Of a stretch of 64,000 nt of DNA, positions 25,928 through 35,523 are shown piece after piece. The notes beneath the pieces were generated by a model that saw only the letters and a list, made by a program, of their open reading frames with translations, was not told the origin of the DNA and ran no database searches. The DNA comes from Pedobacter sp. B4-66 (GTDB taxonomy: Bacteria; Bacteroidota; Bacteroidia; Sphingobacteriales; Sphingobacteriaceae): NCBI RefSeq assembly GCF_018492665.1, contig NZ_JAFVME010000003.1, forward strand, positions 558,001 through 622,000, written 5' to 3'. The position numbers were made by a program, and so were the translations under genes. Every line of letters begins with the position of its first letter. The stretch's first letter is position 1.

Positions 25928-26514
25928 AGTTTACTATTTAGTTTTTTTCTTAAAGAATGTTCCCATTCCTGTTTTAACATACTTAAAACAATGGTATCCC
26001 GTCTGCTTCCATCCAAGCGGATCACATGACTTCTTAAAATACCTTCCTCAGTACATCCTACGCTTTTCATGGCGGCAATGCTTCTTGTGTTAGTCGTATC
26101 AGCAGCAAACTCTACCCTCTCAAATCCACTGTTAAAAGCGAAATCAAACAAAAGGTATTTGCAATGTTTATTTAATCCTGTACCATGAAATTGCTTTCCG
26201 TACCAAGTATAACCGAGGCTTAAATTATGCTGATTAAGCTTTACATCATAAAACCGTGTGCATCCCGCGTATGCATTTGTTCGTTTATCGACAATAACAT
26301 ACGGGTATTCTTTTTTAGCATTTCTCGCTTCAATGGCCAATAAAAGATATTTTTTTAATGCTTCTTCTGTATCCCCTTTTTGTGTGGAAAATCTCCAGAT
26401 TTCCGACTGATTAGCAAAGGGCAATAGATGTGCTACATCATCTTCCTTTAAAGGTCTAAGAAGCGCAATTTCATCTTCTAAAAGATGGTCAGCGGCAAAG
26501 TCAAAGTCAATCAT
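25924..26514 (-). CDS. GNAT-family N-acetyltransferase (RimJ/RimL type)
   Basis: The 196-residue protein follows the RimJ/RimL layout: LEDEIALLRPLKEDDVAHLLPFAN at the start and GYTWYGKQFHGTGLNKHCKYLLFDFAF for the acetyl-CoA pyrophosphate loop. FERVEFAADTTNTRSIAAMKSVGCTEEGILRSHVI forms the C-terminal strand-helix. It transfers acetyl groups to amines of proteins or small molecules; the target is unknown. It is the first gene of a two-gene operon with the cupin. Confidence 0.88.
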   Translation of the reverse strand: MIDFDFAADHLLEDEIALLRPLKEDDVAHLLPFANQSEIWRFSTQKGDTEEALKKYLLLAIEARNAKKEYPYVIVDKRTNAYAGCTRFYDVKLNQHNLSLGYTWYGKQFHGTGLNKHCKYLLFDFAFNSGFERVEFAADTTNTRSIAAMKSVGCTEEGILRSHVIRLDGSRRDTIVLSMLKQEWEHSLRKKLNSKL

Positions 26515-26728
26515 TTTATACTTTTTATGCGGAGTAAATATTAACTAATGTATGGATTTAACAGCTAATTTTATTGAAATTACTAAGTCATAAAAAGGTA
26601 ATAGAATCATTTTCAATGTATTAATCCGAATATATTTTTAGTATGTTTGAAAATATCTAAAGAACTGTATTTGAAGAAACACTACCTAATTAACGCATTA
26701 AATAAAAGTATCACGAGAGTTAAAATCT

Positions 26729-27529
26729 ATGACGAAATGCATTTTGGGGGGAGTATCGATGTTAGCACTCAGCCTTTCTTTAACAATTTTTAACGGGACA
26801 AACAGGGAGCCAGTAAAACCTGTAATTGTTACCGAAATTACTGAAGATAGTTTATATGAAACCCACGTAAACAATCTTTACAATCAGATAAATCTTGAAC
26901 AAACAGGATTAAGTCACGCAGTATTTGAAAAAGCACTTACAGGCTATTATAATCTTAAAAAAACCGGTCGGCTTTCTGAAGAAAAATCTATCCTTTCCAT
27001 TGCTGATTTTGATAAAAACAGTACTGAAAAGAGACTTTGGATTATTGATCTCGAGAAAAAGAAGTTGGTTCTAAACACCTGGGTTGCCCACGGACAACGT
27101 AGCGGCGCTGATAAGGCCACTCGTTTTTCAAACACAAACGAATCTTTTCAAAGTAGTATAGGATTTTACCTTACGGCTGAGGTTTATCGTGGCCAGCACG
27201 GACGTTCATTACGTTTGGATGGTATGGATCAAGGATTCAATTCTAATGCCCGTAGCAGATCTATTGTGGTACATGGTGCTGATTATGTTAGTCAGGGTAC
27301 AATAAATGCCTTAGGTAGGCTTGGACGTAGTCAGGGATGCCCTGCAGTACCCAAAGAGCTTTCAAATTCAGTGATAGATGCAATAGAGGGAAAAACAGTA
27401 TTGTTCATTAATGTCACTGATCAGAGATATACTTCAAGGTATCTTGATGAGCATAATGCTGCATCATTTGCAAGTAACTTCGATCAACAGGATACAACAA
27501 GCAGTCCGGATTCGACACTAAATATTTAA
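26729..27529 (+). CDS. Murein L,D-transpeptidase catalytic domain protein (YkuD_2 type)
   Basis: The 266-residue protein has an N-terminal signal/anchor (about residues 4-22) and a catalytic domain with SRSIVVHGADYV (His182) and GRSQGCPAVPKE (Cys204), the His-Cys pair of L,D-transpeptidases. Such enzymes act in the periplasm on peptidoglycan stem peptides, making 3-3 cross-links or anchoring proteins. The last 40 residues are polar and look disordered. It is monocistronic, with a bidirectional terminator after it. Confidence 0.88.
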   Translation: MTKCILGGVSMLALSLSLTIFNGTNREPVKPVIVTEITEDSLYETHVNNLYNQINLEQTGLSHAVFEKALTGYYNLKKTGRLSEEKSILSIADFDKNSTEKRLWIIDLEKKKLVLNTWVAHGQRSGADKATRFSNTNESFQSSIGFYLTAEVYRGQHGRSLRLDGMDQGFNSNARSRSIVVHGADYVSQGTINALGRLGRSQGCPAVPKELSNSVIDAIEGKTVLFINVTDQRYTSRYLDEHNAASFASNFDQQDTTSSPDSTLNI

Positions 27530-27548
27530 GAAACTTAATGGTTACTAT

Positions 27549-27590
27549 ATACAAAACCCACACAAAAATATCTTTATGTGGGTTTTGTAT
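27549..27590. terminator. Bidirectional terminator between convergent genes
   Basis: ATACAAAACCCACA (27549-27562) pairs perfectly with TGTGGGTTTTGTAT (27577-27590) over a 14-base loop. It serves both the L,D-transpeptidase gene and the convergent RND operon. Confidence 0.9.
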
Positions 27591-27612
27591 TGAATGTAAA
27601 AGGTCTAATGCC

Positions 27613-29022
27613 TTACAATCCGCCTCCAAGCGAACGATAAAGCTCAACTGAAGCGCTTAACTGCGCGGTTTTTATAGCTGCCAGTTCAAGCTCACTTTGT
27701 AAAGAATTACTTTGAGCAGTAATTACTTCCAGATAAGTTGCCATTCCGTTTTTAAATAGTAGGTTGGCATTTTTAACAGCCTGCTGTAAAGTGCCAACCC
27801 TTTTTGAAGAAATATCATATTGAAGCTTTAATTTTTCAATTTTCACAAGCTCATCAGACACTTCACCTACAGCATTAAGCACTGATTGTCTAAATTCCAA
27901 CACCACCTTTTCACGGTCTATTTTAGCCAGTTCATACTGACTTTTCAATTGTTTGCGCTGAAATATTGGCTGTGTTAATCCACCTCCTACAACACCAAAT
28001 AATGATGCAGGAATATTAAACCAATTACTTGCCTTAAACGAGTTAAGACCTCCACTTGCAGTAATACTTAACGAAGGATACATGCTTGCTTTAGCAATAC
28101 CAACTTTAGCATTGGCAATGTTTAACGACAACTCAGCACTTTTTACATCCGGTCTTCTGCTAACCATTTCTGAAGGAATTCCGGCAGATAATTGAGATGG
28201 GATAGTAGTATTCTCAAGGCTGGCTAAACGTTCCACCACACCAGGTAACTGTCCGGTTAGGATACGCAAAGCATTTTCCTGTATGGTAATATTTTGCTCC
28301 AACTCAGGAATCAACTGCGCTGCTACCAATTGCTGCGCTTCAGCTTGTTGTATTGCCAAAGAGGTTACCTGTCCCGCATCAAACTGCATGTGTATAATGC
28401 GTAATGTACTATCGTTTAATAAAAGATTCTTTTTAGCTACAGCCATTTGGGCATCCATCATCAACAGTCTGTAGTAGCCTTGAGCTACATTAGCTACAAT
28501 CCTTGTCTGAATTGCTTTTCTAGCCTCTGCAGTTTGTAAATAAGTTGCCAAAGCAGCTTGCTTCTGACCCTTTATTTTACCCCAGATATCAGCCTCCCAT
28601 GCCAAACCAACATTGGCATTATAATCCTGAATAACTTTGGTTTTTAGAAATTGACCCGCACTTAATCCGTTCAAACTATTGTTAGATGGACGGTTGGCAT
28701 TTGCAGTAACCTGCAAAGTAAGTTCAGGAATGTTACCAAGCTTTGATTGTTTAAACAGCACCTCTGCCGATTCAATATTTTTCAAAGCAATCTGCATATC
28801 ATAATTTCTTAATAATGCAGTGTCTATCAAACGCTTTACACCGTCCTCAGTAAAGAAATTCTTTACTGAGACTTTACCAATGCTGTTGGTATCTATTGCA
28901 TTGGCATTCCTGAATGTATCAGGTATTGCAGCTTTAGGTATAGCTACATCTTTGGAAACTTTACATCCGGCCAACACCACTAAAATTAACAGCGGGACCA
29001 ATGTATTTATATACTTTTTCAT
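27613..29022 (-). CDS. RND efflux outer-membrane lipoprotein (OprM/NodT type)
   Basis: The 469-residue protein has a lipobox VLAGC (Cys20) and the duplicated outer-membrane efflux domain. That domain comprises two long helical hairpins rich in Ala/Gln/Leu and two beta segments with LRILTGQLPG and SRRPDVKSAELSLNIANAKVGIAKASMYPSLSI-type sequence. It forms the trimeric exit duct of a tripartite pump. Third and last gene of the RND operon, 26 bases after the permease. Confidence 0.94.
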   Translation of the reverse strand: MKKYINTLVPLLILVVLAGCKVSKDVAIPKAAIPDTFRNANAIDTNSIGKVSVKNFFTEDGVKRLIDTALLRNYDMQIALKNIESAEVLFKQSKLGNIPELTLQVTANANRPSNNSLNGLSAGQFLKTKVIQDYNANVGLAWEADIWGKIKGQKQAALATYLQTAEARKAIQTRIVANVAQGYYRLLMMDAQMAVAKKNLLLNDSTLRIIHMQFDAGQVTSLAIQQAEAQQLVAAQLIPELEQNITIQENALRILTGQLPGVVERLASLENTTIPSQLSAGIPSEMVSRRPDVKSAELSLNIANAKVGIAKASMYPSLSITASGGLNSFKASNWFNIPASLFGVVGGGLTQPIFQRKQLKSQYELAKIDREKVVLEFRQSVLNAVGEVSDELVKIEKLKLQYDISSKRVGTLQQAVKNANLLFKNGMATYLEVITAQSNSLQSELELAAIKTAQLSASVELYRSLGGGL

Positions 29023-29048
29023 GAGTATCTGATTTTTAAAAATTTATC

Positions 29049-32000
29049 TTAAGAATAGATGATTTCTGATTCTGGGTTTACTTTAACACCATTTGCATCC
29101 TGAGCATCACTAATGACTGCTGGCTTGCTTGATATTTTTTCCTGCAAATTCTGGAAAATCACAAAGAGAACTGGAATCAAGAACAAGCCAAGTACAACAC
29201 CCGAAACCATCCCCCCTGCAGCACCAATACTTATAGAGTGGTTACCTTGTGCAGATGGACCAGTTGCAATACTCATTGGAAATAAACCAACAACGAATGC
29301 AAGAGAGGTCATTAAGATAGGACGTAACCTTAGTTTTGATGCTTCTATTGCCGCACTTACTAATGATAAGCCTGCCTTTCTACGCTGCGCTGCAAATTCA
29401 ACAATCAGGATGGCATTTTTGGCCAGCAAACCGATAAGCATAATGAGGGCTACCTGTACGTAAATGTTGTTTTCAATACCGGTAAAACCGATTGCAATAA
29501 ACACACCCAATACTCCCGTAGGGATAGAAAGTATTACAGCTAATGGTAAAATATAACTTTCATACTGTGCTGCCAACAAGAAATATACGAACACTAAACA
29601 AAGTATAAATACAACTGTGGACTGCCCATTTGATGAAATCTCTTCTCTGGTTTGTCCTGAGAATTCAAATCCATATCCGGCAGGTAATTGCTCTTTTGCC
29701 ACTTCCTGTATCGCATTGATTGCATCACCAGAACTAAAGCCTGGTTTTGGAATTGCGTTAACCTGAATTGAGTTAAACAAGTTATAACGAGATGCTGTCT
29801 CAGAGCCATAAACACGGGTTAATTTTACCAATGTTTTTATTGGCACCATCTCTCCGCTTTTGTTTTTAACAAATACACGGTCTATTGCAGTAGGATCTGC
29901 CCTATCAGCAATATCTGCCTGTACCAAAACTCTGTAGTATTTACCAAAACGGTTAAAATCTGATGCTTGCGCACTACCAAAATAAGCTTGCATAGTTTGC
30001 AAAATATCACGAACATTTACGCCTAGCTGATTTGCTTTCTCATCATTTACCTCCAGTTGTAGCTGAGGATAATCTGCTTTAAAAGTGGTAAATGCAACCG
30101 CTATTTCTTTGCGTTTCATTAGCTCACCAATAAAATTATTGGCTACACCACTAAATTTATCAAGCTTACCACCTGTTTTATCCTGTAACACAAGATCAAG
30201 TGCCTCTACGTTACTAAAACCTGGAACGGTAGGGAAACTGAATACGAAGAAACTACCGCCACTAATAGCGCCTAATTTACCTCTTATCAGGTTCATGATT
30301 TCATTGATATCCTGTACTTTTCCTCTTTCTTTAGTAGGTTTTAACAGAACAAATACTACTGCCGACGAAGGACTGGTTGATGAGGTAAGCAAGTTGAAAC
30401 CTGTAATAGAGGTTACAAATCTTGACGCGTCTAACGCACCTAATTCAGCCTCGGCCTGTTTCATTACTTTCGAGGTACCATCTAATGATGTTCCTGATGG
30501 CGTGTTTACAGCAATAGCCACAAACCCCTGATCTTCTGTAGGTATAAAGCCTGTAGGAGTTCTTTGCACCATCCATACAGTTGCTAAAATGATGATCACC
30601 AAACCACCAATACTAACCGCTTTATTTTTAATCAGGAATCTTAAACCACCTACATATCTATCTGTCATGGAATTAAAGCTCCTGTTAAACCCGGCAAAGA
30701 ATTTCTCTTTAAATCCTTTTTTAGGCTCATCGGGATGACCGGCATGATTGTCTTTTAAGAACAAGGCGGCCAATGCAGGACTTAATGTTAATGCATTAAT
30801 TGCAGATATAATAATAGCTGTAGCCATTGTAAAGGCAAATTGTCTGTAGAACACTCCGGTTGACCCTTCTAAGAAACCTACAGGAAGGAATACCGCCGAC
30901 ATCACCAATGTAATGGATATAATAGCTCCACTGATCTCGTGCATTGCTTCGGCAGTTGCCTGTTTTGCTCCGATACGCTTGTGCTCCATTTTGGCGTGAA
31001 CGGCCTCTACCACTACAATCGCATCATCGACCACAATACCTATGGCTAATACAAGCGCAAACAACGTTAGTAAGTTAATTGAGAACCCAAATAACTGCAT
31101 AAAGAAGAACGTACCTAAAATGGCTACGGGAACGGCAATAGCAGGAATTAATGTTGACCTGAAATCCTGAAGGAAGATAAAAACAACGATGAACACCAAA
31201 ATAAAAGCTTCAATAAGCGTATGCTGTACCTGCTCAATTGACTGATCTAACGCAACTTTTGTACTATAAAAGATATTGTGCTTAACGCCTTTTGGAAAAT
31301 CTTTAGCAGCCTTTTCCATTAACTTATTTATCTGAATCTGTATTTCATTAGCATTAGAACCTGCCAATTGTATGATACCTAAAACAACGCCTTTTTTACC
31401 GTTTAAGCGAGTTAAACTGTTGTATGAATACGCACCGAACTCTACCCTACCCACATCTTTTAAACGCAGTGTAGAACCGTCAGAATTTGCACGGATAGCA
31501 ATGTTCTCATATTCTTCAGGTTTTGTAAGCTTGCCTTTATATTTAATAACATACTCAAAAACCTCATTACTTCTTTCACCAAAACGACCTGGAGCTGCCT
31601 CTAAACTTTTGTCTTGTATAGCTGACATTACCTCATTTGGGGTAAGACCATAGCTTGCCATTTGCGTTGGATTAAGCCAAATACGCATCGAGTAATCTTT
31701 TACACCACCAAATATACTGGCAGAACCAACACCTGGAATCCTTTTAATTTCGGGTATAATGTTGATTTGTGCGTAATTGGCAATGAATGTTTGATCGTAT
31801 TTTGATTCATCTTCGGTATACATACCGATGGCCATGATGAAACTATTTTGTTGTTTAGCAGTAATGATACCTTGCTGCACTACTTCTGTAGGCAATTGAC
31901 TTGTAGCCTGAGCTACACGATTTTGCACGTTTACAGCAGCCTGATCGGGGTCTGTACCTAGCTTAAAATACACTGTAATTGCCAATGTACCATCGTTACT

Positions 32001-32246
32001 GGCTGTAGAGCTCATATAGCTCATGTTTTCAACTCCATTAATAGATTCTTCCAGAGAAGGTGCCACCGAACGGAGTACGGTTTCGGCATTAGCGCCAGGG
32101 TAATTAGCAGTTACCAGTACTGATGGTGGCGCAATGTCTGGAAACTGCTGTAGCGGCAATTTAGTAAGACTTAGCACCCCCAGAATCACCAATAGTATGG
32201 AGATTACTGTAGCTAATACGGGCCTTTGTATAAATATTTTGAACAT
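29049..32246 (-). CDS. RND multidrug efflux permease (HAE1 family, AcrB-like)
   Basis: The 1065-residue protein has twelve TM helices and two large periplasmic loops. The start MFKIFIQRPVLATVISILLV and TM4 segment LVLAIGIVVDDAIVVVEAV are diagnostic of HAE1 pumps; the paired Asp residues in TM4 relay protons. It exports amphiphilic drugs, dyes or bile-like compounds in exchange for protons. The C-terminus has a polar cytoplasmic tail of about 30 residues. It sits between adaptor and duct genes in the canonical order. Confidence 0.96.
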   Translation of the reverse strand: MFKIFIQRPVLATVISILLVILGVLSLTKLPLQQFPDIAPPSVLVTANYPGANAETVLRSVAPSLEESINGVENMSYMSSTASNDGTLAITVYFKLGTDPDQAAVNVQNRVAQATSQLPTEVVQQGIITAKQQNSFIMAIGMYTEDESKYDQTFIANYAQINIIPEIKRIPGVGSASIFGGVKDYSMRIWLNPTQMASYGLTPNEVMSAIQDKSLEAAPGRFGERSNEVFEYVIKYKGKLTKPEEYENIAIRANSDGSTLRLKDVGRVEFGAYSYNSLTRLNGKKGVVLGIIQLAGSNANEIQIQINKLMEKAAKDFPKGVKHNIFYSTKVALDQSIEQVQHTLIEAFILVFIVVFIFLQDFRSTLIPAIAVPVAILGTFFFMQLFGFSINLLTLFALVLAIGIVVDDAIVVVEAVHAKMEHKRIGAKQATAEAMHEISGAIISITLVMSAVFLPVGFLEGSTGVFYRQFAFTMATAIIISAINALTLSPALAALFLKDNHAGHPDEPKKGFKEKFFAGFNRSFNSMTDRYVGGLRFLIKNKAVSIGGLVIIILATVWMVQRTPTGFIPTEDQGFVAIAVNTPSGTSLDGTSKVMKQAEAELGALDASRFVTSITGFNLLTSSTSPSSAVVFVLLKPTKERGKVQDINEIMNLIRGKLGAISGGSFFVFSFPTVPGFSNVEALDLVLQDKTGGKLDKFSGVANNFIGELMKRKEIAVAFTTFKADYPQLQLEVNDEKANQLGVNVRDILQTMQAYFGSAQASDFNRFGKYYRVLVQADIADRADPTAIDRVFVKNKSGEMVPIKTLVKLTRVYGSETASRYNLFNSIQVNAIPKPGFSSGDAINAIQEVAKEQLPAGYGFEFSGQTREEISSNGQSTVVFILCLVFVYFLLAAQYESYILPLAVILSIPTGVLGVFIAIGFTGIENNIYVQVALIMLIGLLAKNAILIVEFAAQRRKAGLSLVSAAIEASKLRLRPILMTSLAFVVGLFPMSIATGPSAQGNHSISIGAAGGMVSGVVLGLFLIPVLFVIFQNLQEKISSKPAVISDAQDANGVKVNPESEIIYS

Positions 32247-32270
32247 GACTGTTAATGTTTAATTAGGGAA

Positions 32271-33395
32271 TTAGTTTTTAGCAACTTTATCTGTTGCCTT
32301 TTGTGGTGCAATCACTGCACCTTCTTGTAAGCGATCAAGTCCGCTTAACACAATCTGATCACCGGCTTTTACACCATCTTTTACCAAATAATTGGTACCT
32401 GCTTTACCAATAATACTGATGGCTTGTTTTTTTACTTTGTTACTATCAGCAAGGGCATATACAAATACTTTATCTTGTACTTCAATAGTAGCCGATTGTG
32501 GAACTACAAGGGTATTATTATGTTGCAGACTCAGGCGAATTCTTCCTGTGTTTCCTGATCTTAATAAACCTTGAGGGTTAGGGAATTTTGCTCTCACTGT
32601 TATGGCTCCTGTGTTTTTATCAAACTGACCATCTATTACATCAACTTTTCCTTTTTTATCGTACTCAGTGTCGTCAGCAAGAATTAATGCAACAGCAGGA
32701 AGTTGTTTAAGTTTATCACTTAGGGTTTGACCAGGATATTGATCTTTAAAGTTCACAAAATCCTTTTCCCCAAGCGCAAAATAAACATGTACATCATGCA
32801 CATCAGACAATTGAGTTAGTGCGTCAACATCCGCAGGTGCAACAAGACTTCCTTGTTTTTTAACTAATCTACCAATATAGCCACTAACTGGTGCCTTTAT
32901 TAAAGTATACCCCAGGTTTATTGATGCGGTAGAAACATTTGCTTTAGCCTGTTCTATGTTTGCTTTTGCAACTAAAGCAGTGGCCTTGGCCGATTTTAAT
33001 TGGAATTCAGAGATTACCTTGTTTTGTACTAATGGAGTTAAACGTTCAACTTCCAATTGAGCATTGATTAAGCTTGCTTCGGCTGAGTGTTGCGCAGCAA
33101 GAGCATTGTTTAATGAGGCTCTGTATGGCTGATCGTTTATTTTAAAGATAGGTTGACCGGCTTTGACAAAAGCGCCTTCATCAACATATACCTTTTCCAG
33201 GCTACCACTAACCTGGGGTCTAACTTCAACATTAACAGAGCCTTCTATAGATGCAGGGTATTCTTGAAAAGTGGTTTCTGTACCAGAAACTACGCTGGCA
33301 ACTGGTAAAGCAGGCGGAGCAGGTGCTACAGCCTGAGGTGTTTTACTGGAACAAGCCAATAAAAACAAAGCGGAAAATATAAGTATTGATTTCAT
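32271..33395 (-). CDS. RND efflux periplasmic adaptor lipoprotein (AcrA type)
   Basis: I use ATG 33395 because it gives a clean lipoprotein signal (MKSILIFSALFLLACSS, Cys15). The in-frame ATG at 33455 adds 20 residues that cover an operator. The 374-residue product has the MFP order: barrel-sandwich strand (VNVEVRPQVSGSLEKVYVDEGAFVKAGQPIF), coiled-coil hairpin of about 70 residues, second lipoyl half (LIKAPVSGYIG), beta-barrel, and membrane-proximal domain. It bridges pump and duct. First gene of the operon; two TetR operators lie upstream. Confidence 0.94.
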   Translation of the reverse strand: MKSILIFSALFLLACSSKTPQAVAPAPPALPVASVVSGTETTFQEYPASIEGSVNVEVRPQVSGSLEKVYVDEGAFVKAGQPIFKINDQPYRASLNNALAAQHSAEASLINAQLEVERLTPLVQNKVISEFQLKSAKATALVAKANIEQAKANVSTASINLGYTLIKAPVSGYIGRLVKKQGSLVAPADVDALTQLSDVHDVHVYFALGEKDFVNFKDQYPGQTLSDKLKQLPAVALILADDTEYDKKGKVDVIDGQFDKNTGAITVRAKFPNPQGLLRSGNTGRIRLSLQHNNTLVVPQSATIEVQDKVFVYALADSNKVKKQAISIIGKAGTNYLVKDGVKAGDQIVLSGLDRLQEGAVIAPQKATDKVAKN

Positions 33396-33411
33396 AACGT
33401 GATTAGATTGT

Positions 33412-33424
33412 TTAACAGTGTTAA
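33412..33424. promoter_or_regulatory. TetR operator, adaptor-proximal copy
   Basis: TTAACAGTGTTAA is an inverted repeat TTAAC-nnn-GTTAA. With flanks (33410-33432) it matches 33499-33521 at all but one of 23 positions. It is 17 bases upstream of the adaptor ATG. Confidence 0.75.
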
Positions 33425-33500
33425 GTAATTGTGAACTACGGAGGTAAAATTTCATAATATGATAGATTAAAAGGGTTGACGTATAACGGGTATAAGCCGT

Positions 33501-33513
33501 TTAACAGCGTTAA
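33501..33513. promoter_or_regulatory. TetR operator, adaptor-distal copy
   Basis: TTAACAGCGTTAA repeats the proximal operator 89 bases further upstream of the efflux operon, between the operon and the TetR gene. Confidence 0.75.
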
Positions 33514-33563
33514 GTAATTGTTAAAAAATTAAGGCTTATTTAAGCCTTTGAGTTTATTGGGTA

Positions 33564-34163
33564 TTATTCGTTTATATATTTTATGATTCCTCTGATGGCA
33601 TCTTTTAAAATACGTTGGTTCATCTCAGCATCACGACCTTTATTTACAAGGTTAATTGAAATAAGACCATGAATAATTGACCAGAAAGTGTAGTATTTTC
33701 TACAGACAAAATCTTCAGTCGGATTCTCTACGGTGATTAATTTTTCTATTACATCGTATATCAGATCGTCAGAAAGCTCTGCCTCCGGCATTGATTTCTT
33801 CAGTTCACAACAATTCATATCTACACCAAACATCAGCTGATAAAGCTCTTTATATTTGAATGCAAAGTTCCAATATGCAACCCACATTGCCTCTAACTGA
33901 CTTTCAGGCGTATCGTGCTTGTCTCTTGCTGCTCTAACTTCTCCTGCTAGGATAATGTATCCTTTACGGGTTAATTCAAGTAGTATTCCTTCTTTATTGG
34001 CAAAATATTCATAAATAATTGGGGCAGTGTATTCAATCTTATCTGCAATCTTTCTCATACTTAAAGATTGCCATCCCTCTTCCTTCACTATATCTAAGGC
34101 AGCATCAAGGATATTGAGTCGTGTCTCCTCTTTTAATCTTGCTATGCGCTCTTTACTTCCCAT
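33564..34163 (-). CDS. TetR/AcrR-family repressor of the adjacent efflux operon
   Basis: I choose ATG 34163 (MGSKERIARLKEETRLNILDAAL), giving 199 residues; the in-frame ATG at 34199 would place translation over its own operator. The N-terminal helix-turn-helix (SMRKIADKIEYTAPIIYEYFANKEGIL) is typical TetR. The C-terminal domain (from about residue 80) is of the WHG type (AYWNFAFKYKELYQLMFG) and binds an unknown ligand. It lies directly upstream of the RND operon on the same strand. Matching operators lie before both the repressor gene and the operon, so it most likely represses both and is relieved by pump substrates. Confidence 0.92.
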   Translation of the reverse strand: MGSKERIARLKEETRLNILDAALDIVKEEGWQSLSMRKIADKIEYTAPIIYEYFANKEGILLELTRKGYIILAGEVRAARDKHDTPESQLEAMWVAYWNFAFKYKELYQLMFGVDMNCCELKKSMPEAELSDDLIYDVIEKLITVENPTEDFVCRKYYTFWSIIHGLISINLVNKGRDAEMNQRILKDAIRGIIKYINE

Positions 34164-34192
34164 GGTATTACTTATTGTGGTGTGTAAATAAT

Positions 34193-34205
34193 CTAACACC
34201 GTTAA
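34193..34205. promoter_or_regulatory. TetR operator at the repressor's own promoter
   Basis: CTAACACCGTTAA matches the TTAACnnnGTTAA operator with one arm mismatch. It lies 30 bases upstream of the repressor ATG, pointing to autoregulation. Confidence 0.65.
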
Positions 34206-34390
34206 GCAAATGTATAAACAGTTATTAAATTAAGTGTAATCTATTTGTCAAATGCCAATTATCCTCTTTAAAAGCTATTTAAAGGGCTTAAAACAATTAA
34301 TGAAATACTTCTTCAAAAAGAAAAACAAGTATATTTACCTTATTCCCCATAATAATTGCAAATTCGCCTTTGCACCAAATAGAGAACCGC

Positions 34391-35428
34391 ATGAACAATA
34401 GCGTTACCTTAAAAGACATTGCTAAAGCGCTCAATTTATCTATTTCTACAATATCAAAGTCCTTAAACGATAGCTATGAGATTAGTATAGACACTAAACA
34501 AAAAGTATTAGAATATGCTCAAAAACATCATTATTCGCCAAATCGCTTAGCTAAAGGGCTTAAAGAAGGTAAAAGTCGGTCTATAGGTGTTGTGGTATGT
34601 TCGCTTGATAATAATGTGCTGGCACAAATGCTGGATGGAATTGATACTGTTAGTGCAGACAATTCGTATCAGATTATTATTATGCAAAGTAAAGAATCTC
34701 AAAAACAAGAGGCCGCATGTATTGAATTACTTTATTCTGGAGGAGTTGACGGAATACTAATCTCTCCGGCTTGTGAAACTGTCGACTTTAGTTATCTAAT
34801 TTCTCTACAGAAAGCGGGTTTGCCTGTGGTACTATTTGACCGCCTTAGCGATCAAATAGTTACCCATAAAGTTGGCGCCGATAATTTTCAGGGTGCTTAT
34901 GATGCTACTATGCACCTCATAAAAAAAGGCTACAAGAACATAGCGCACCTGAATACAAATACAACTTTAAGTATTGCTACTGAACGCTTAAATGGATATA
35001 AACAAGCTTTAGCTGATAGTAAAATAACTTACAGACCTGAATTATTAAGATCTTGTGATTACTCAGATACCCAAAAACTGAATGCTGATCTTGAGGCAGC
35101 AATACAATACTATATGGGCTTATCCGATAAACCTGATGCTATTTTTACTGCAACCGACCAGATTAGTACAAGATGCCTTACCTTGCTTAATAAATTGGGG
35201 TATCATATTCCTAATGACATTGCATTAATTGGTTTTACTAACACCGATCTTGCAGAAGCATTAAACCCAGCTTTAAGTACTGTGCATCAACCTGCTTTTG
35301 AAATTGGCCAATTAGCTGCAAAAAAACTGATCTCTCTTATAGAAAGAAAAAATGAGGATATTGAATATGAAACGGTAATGCTCGAAACTCATATTAAGGC
35401 ACGTGCATCCACTCTTGGGAAAGAATAA
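34391..35428 (+). CDS. LacI-family regulator 1 (probable uronate regulator)
   Basis: I use ATG 34391 (MNNSVTLKDIAKALNLSIST); ATG 34370 is in frame and adds seven residues. The 345-residue protein has an N-terminal LacI helix-turn-helix, hinge helix (YSPNRLAKGLKEGKSRSIGVV) and a periplasmic-binding-protein-like effector domain. KDG kinase follows in the same direction, with an operator-like ACGAAATCGTTTGCGT between them. A closely similar site precedes the tagaturonate reductase gene, so this regulator probably controls hexuronate catabolism with a KDG-type effector. That assignment is inference from context. Confidence 0.9.
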   Translation: MNNSVTLKDIAKALNLSISTISKSLNDSYEISIDTKQKVLEYAQKHHYSPNRLAKGLKEGKSRSIGVVVCSLDNNVLAQMLDGIDTVSADNSYQIIIMQSKESQKQEAACIELLYSGGVDGILISPACETVDFSYLISLQKAGLPVVLFDRLSDQIVTHKVGADNFQGAYDATMHLIKKGYKNIAHLNTNTTLSIATERLNGYKQALADSKITYRPELLRSCDYSDTQKLNADLEAAIQYYMGLSDKPDAIFTATDQISTRCLTLLNKLGYHIPNDIALIGFTNTDLAEALNPALSTVHQPAFEIGQLAAKKLISLIERKNEDIEYETVMLETHIKARASTLGKE

Positions 35429-35433
35429 AAATC

Positions 35434-35449
35434 ACGAAATCGTTTGCGT
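35434..35449. promoter_or_regulatory. LacI-type operator, class 1 (KDG kinase promoter)
   Basis: ACGAAATCGTTTGCGT is a partial palindrome centred on CG at 35441-35442. It matches the site at 54284-54299 at 13 of 16 positions and lies 74 bases upstream of the KDG kinase ATG. Confidence 0.6.
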
Positions 35450-35523
35450 TTTTAAATATTAACTACCCTGATATATTTAAAAGTTTTAACGTGTATAATT
35501 GTATATAGATTATAATTAAAACT

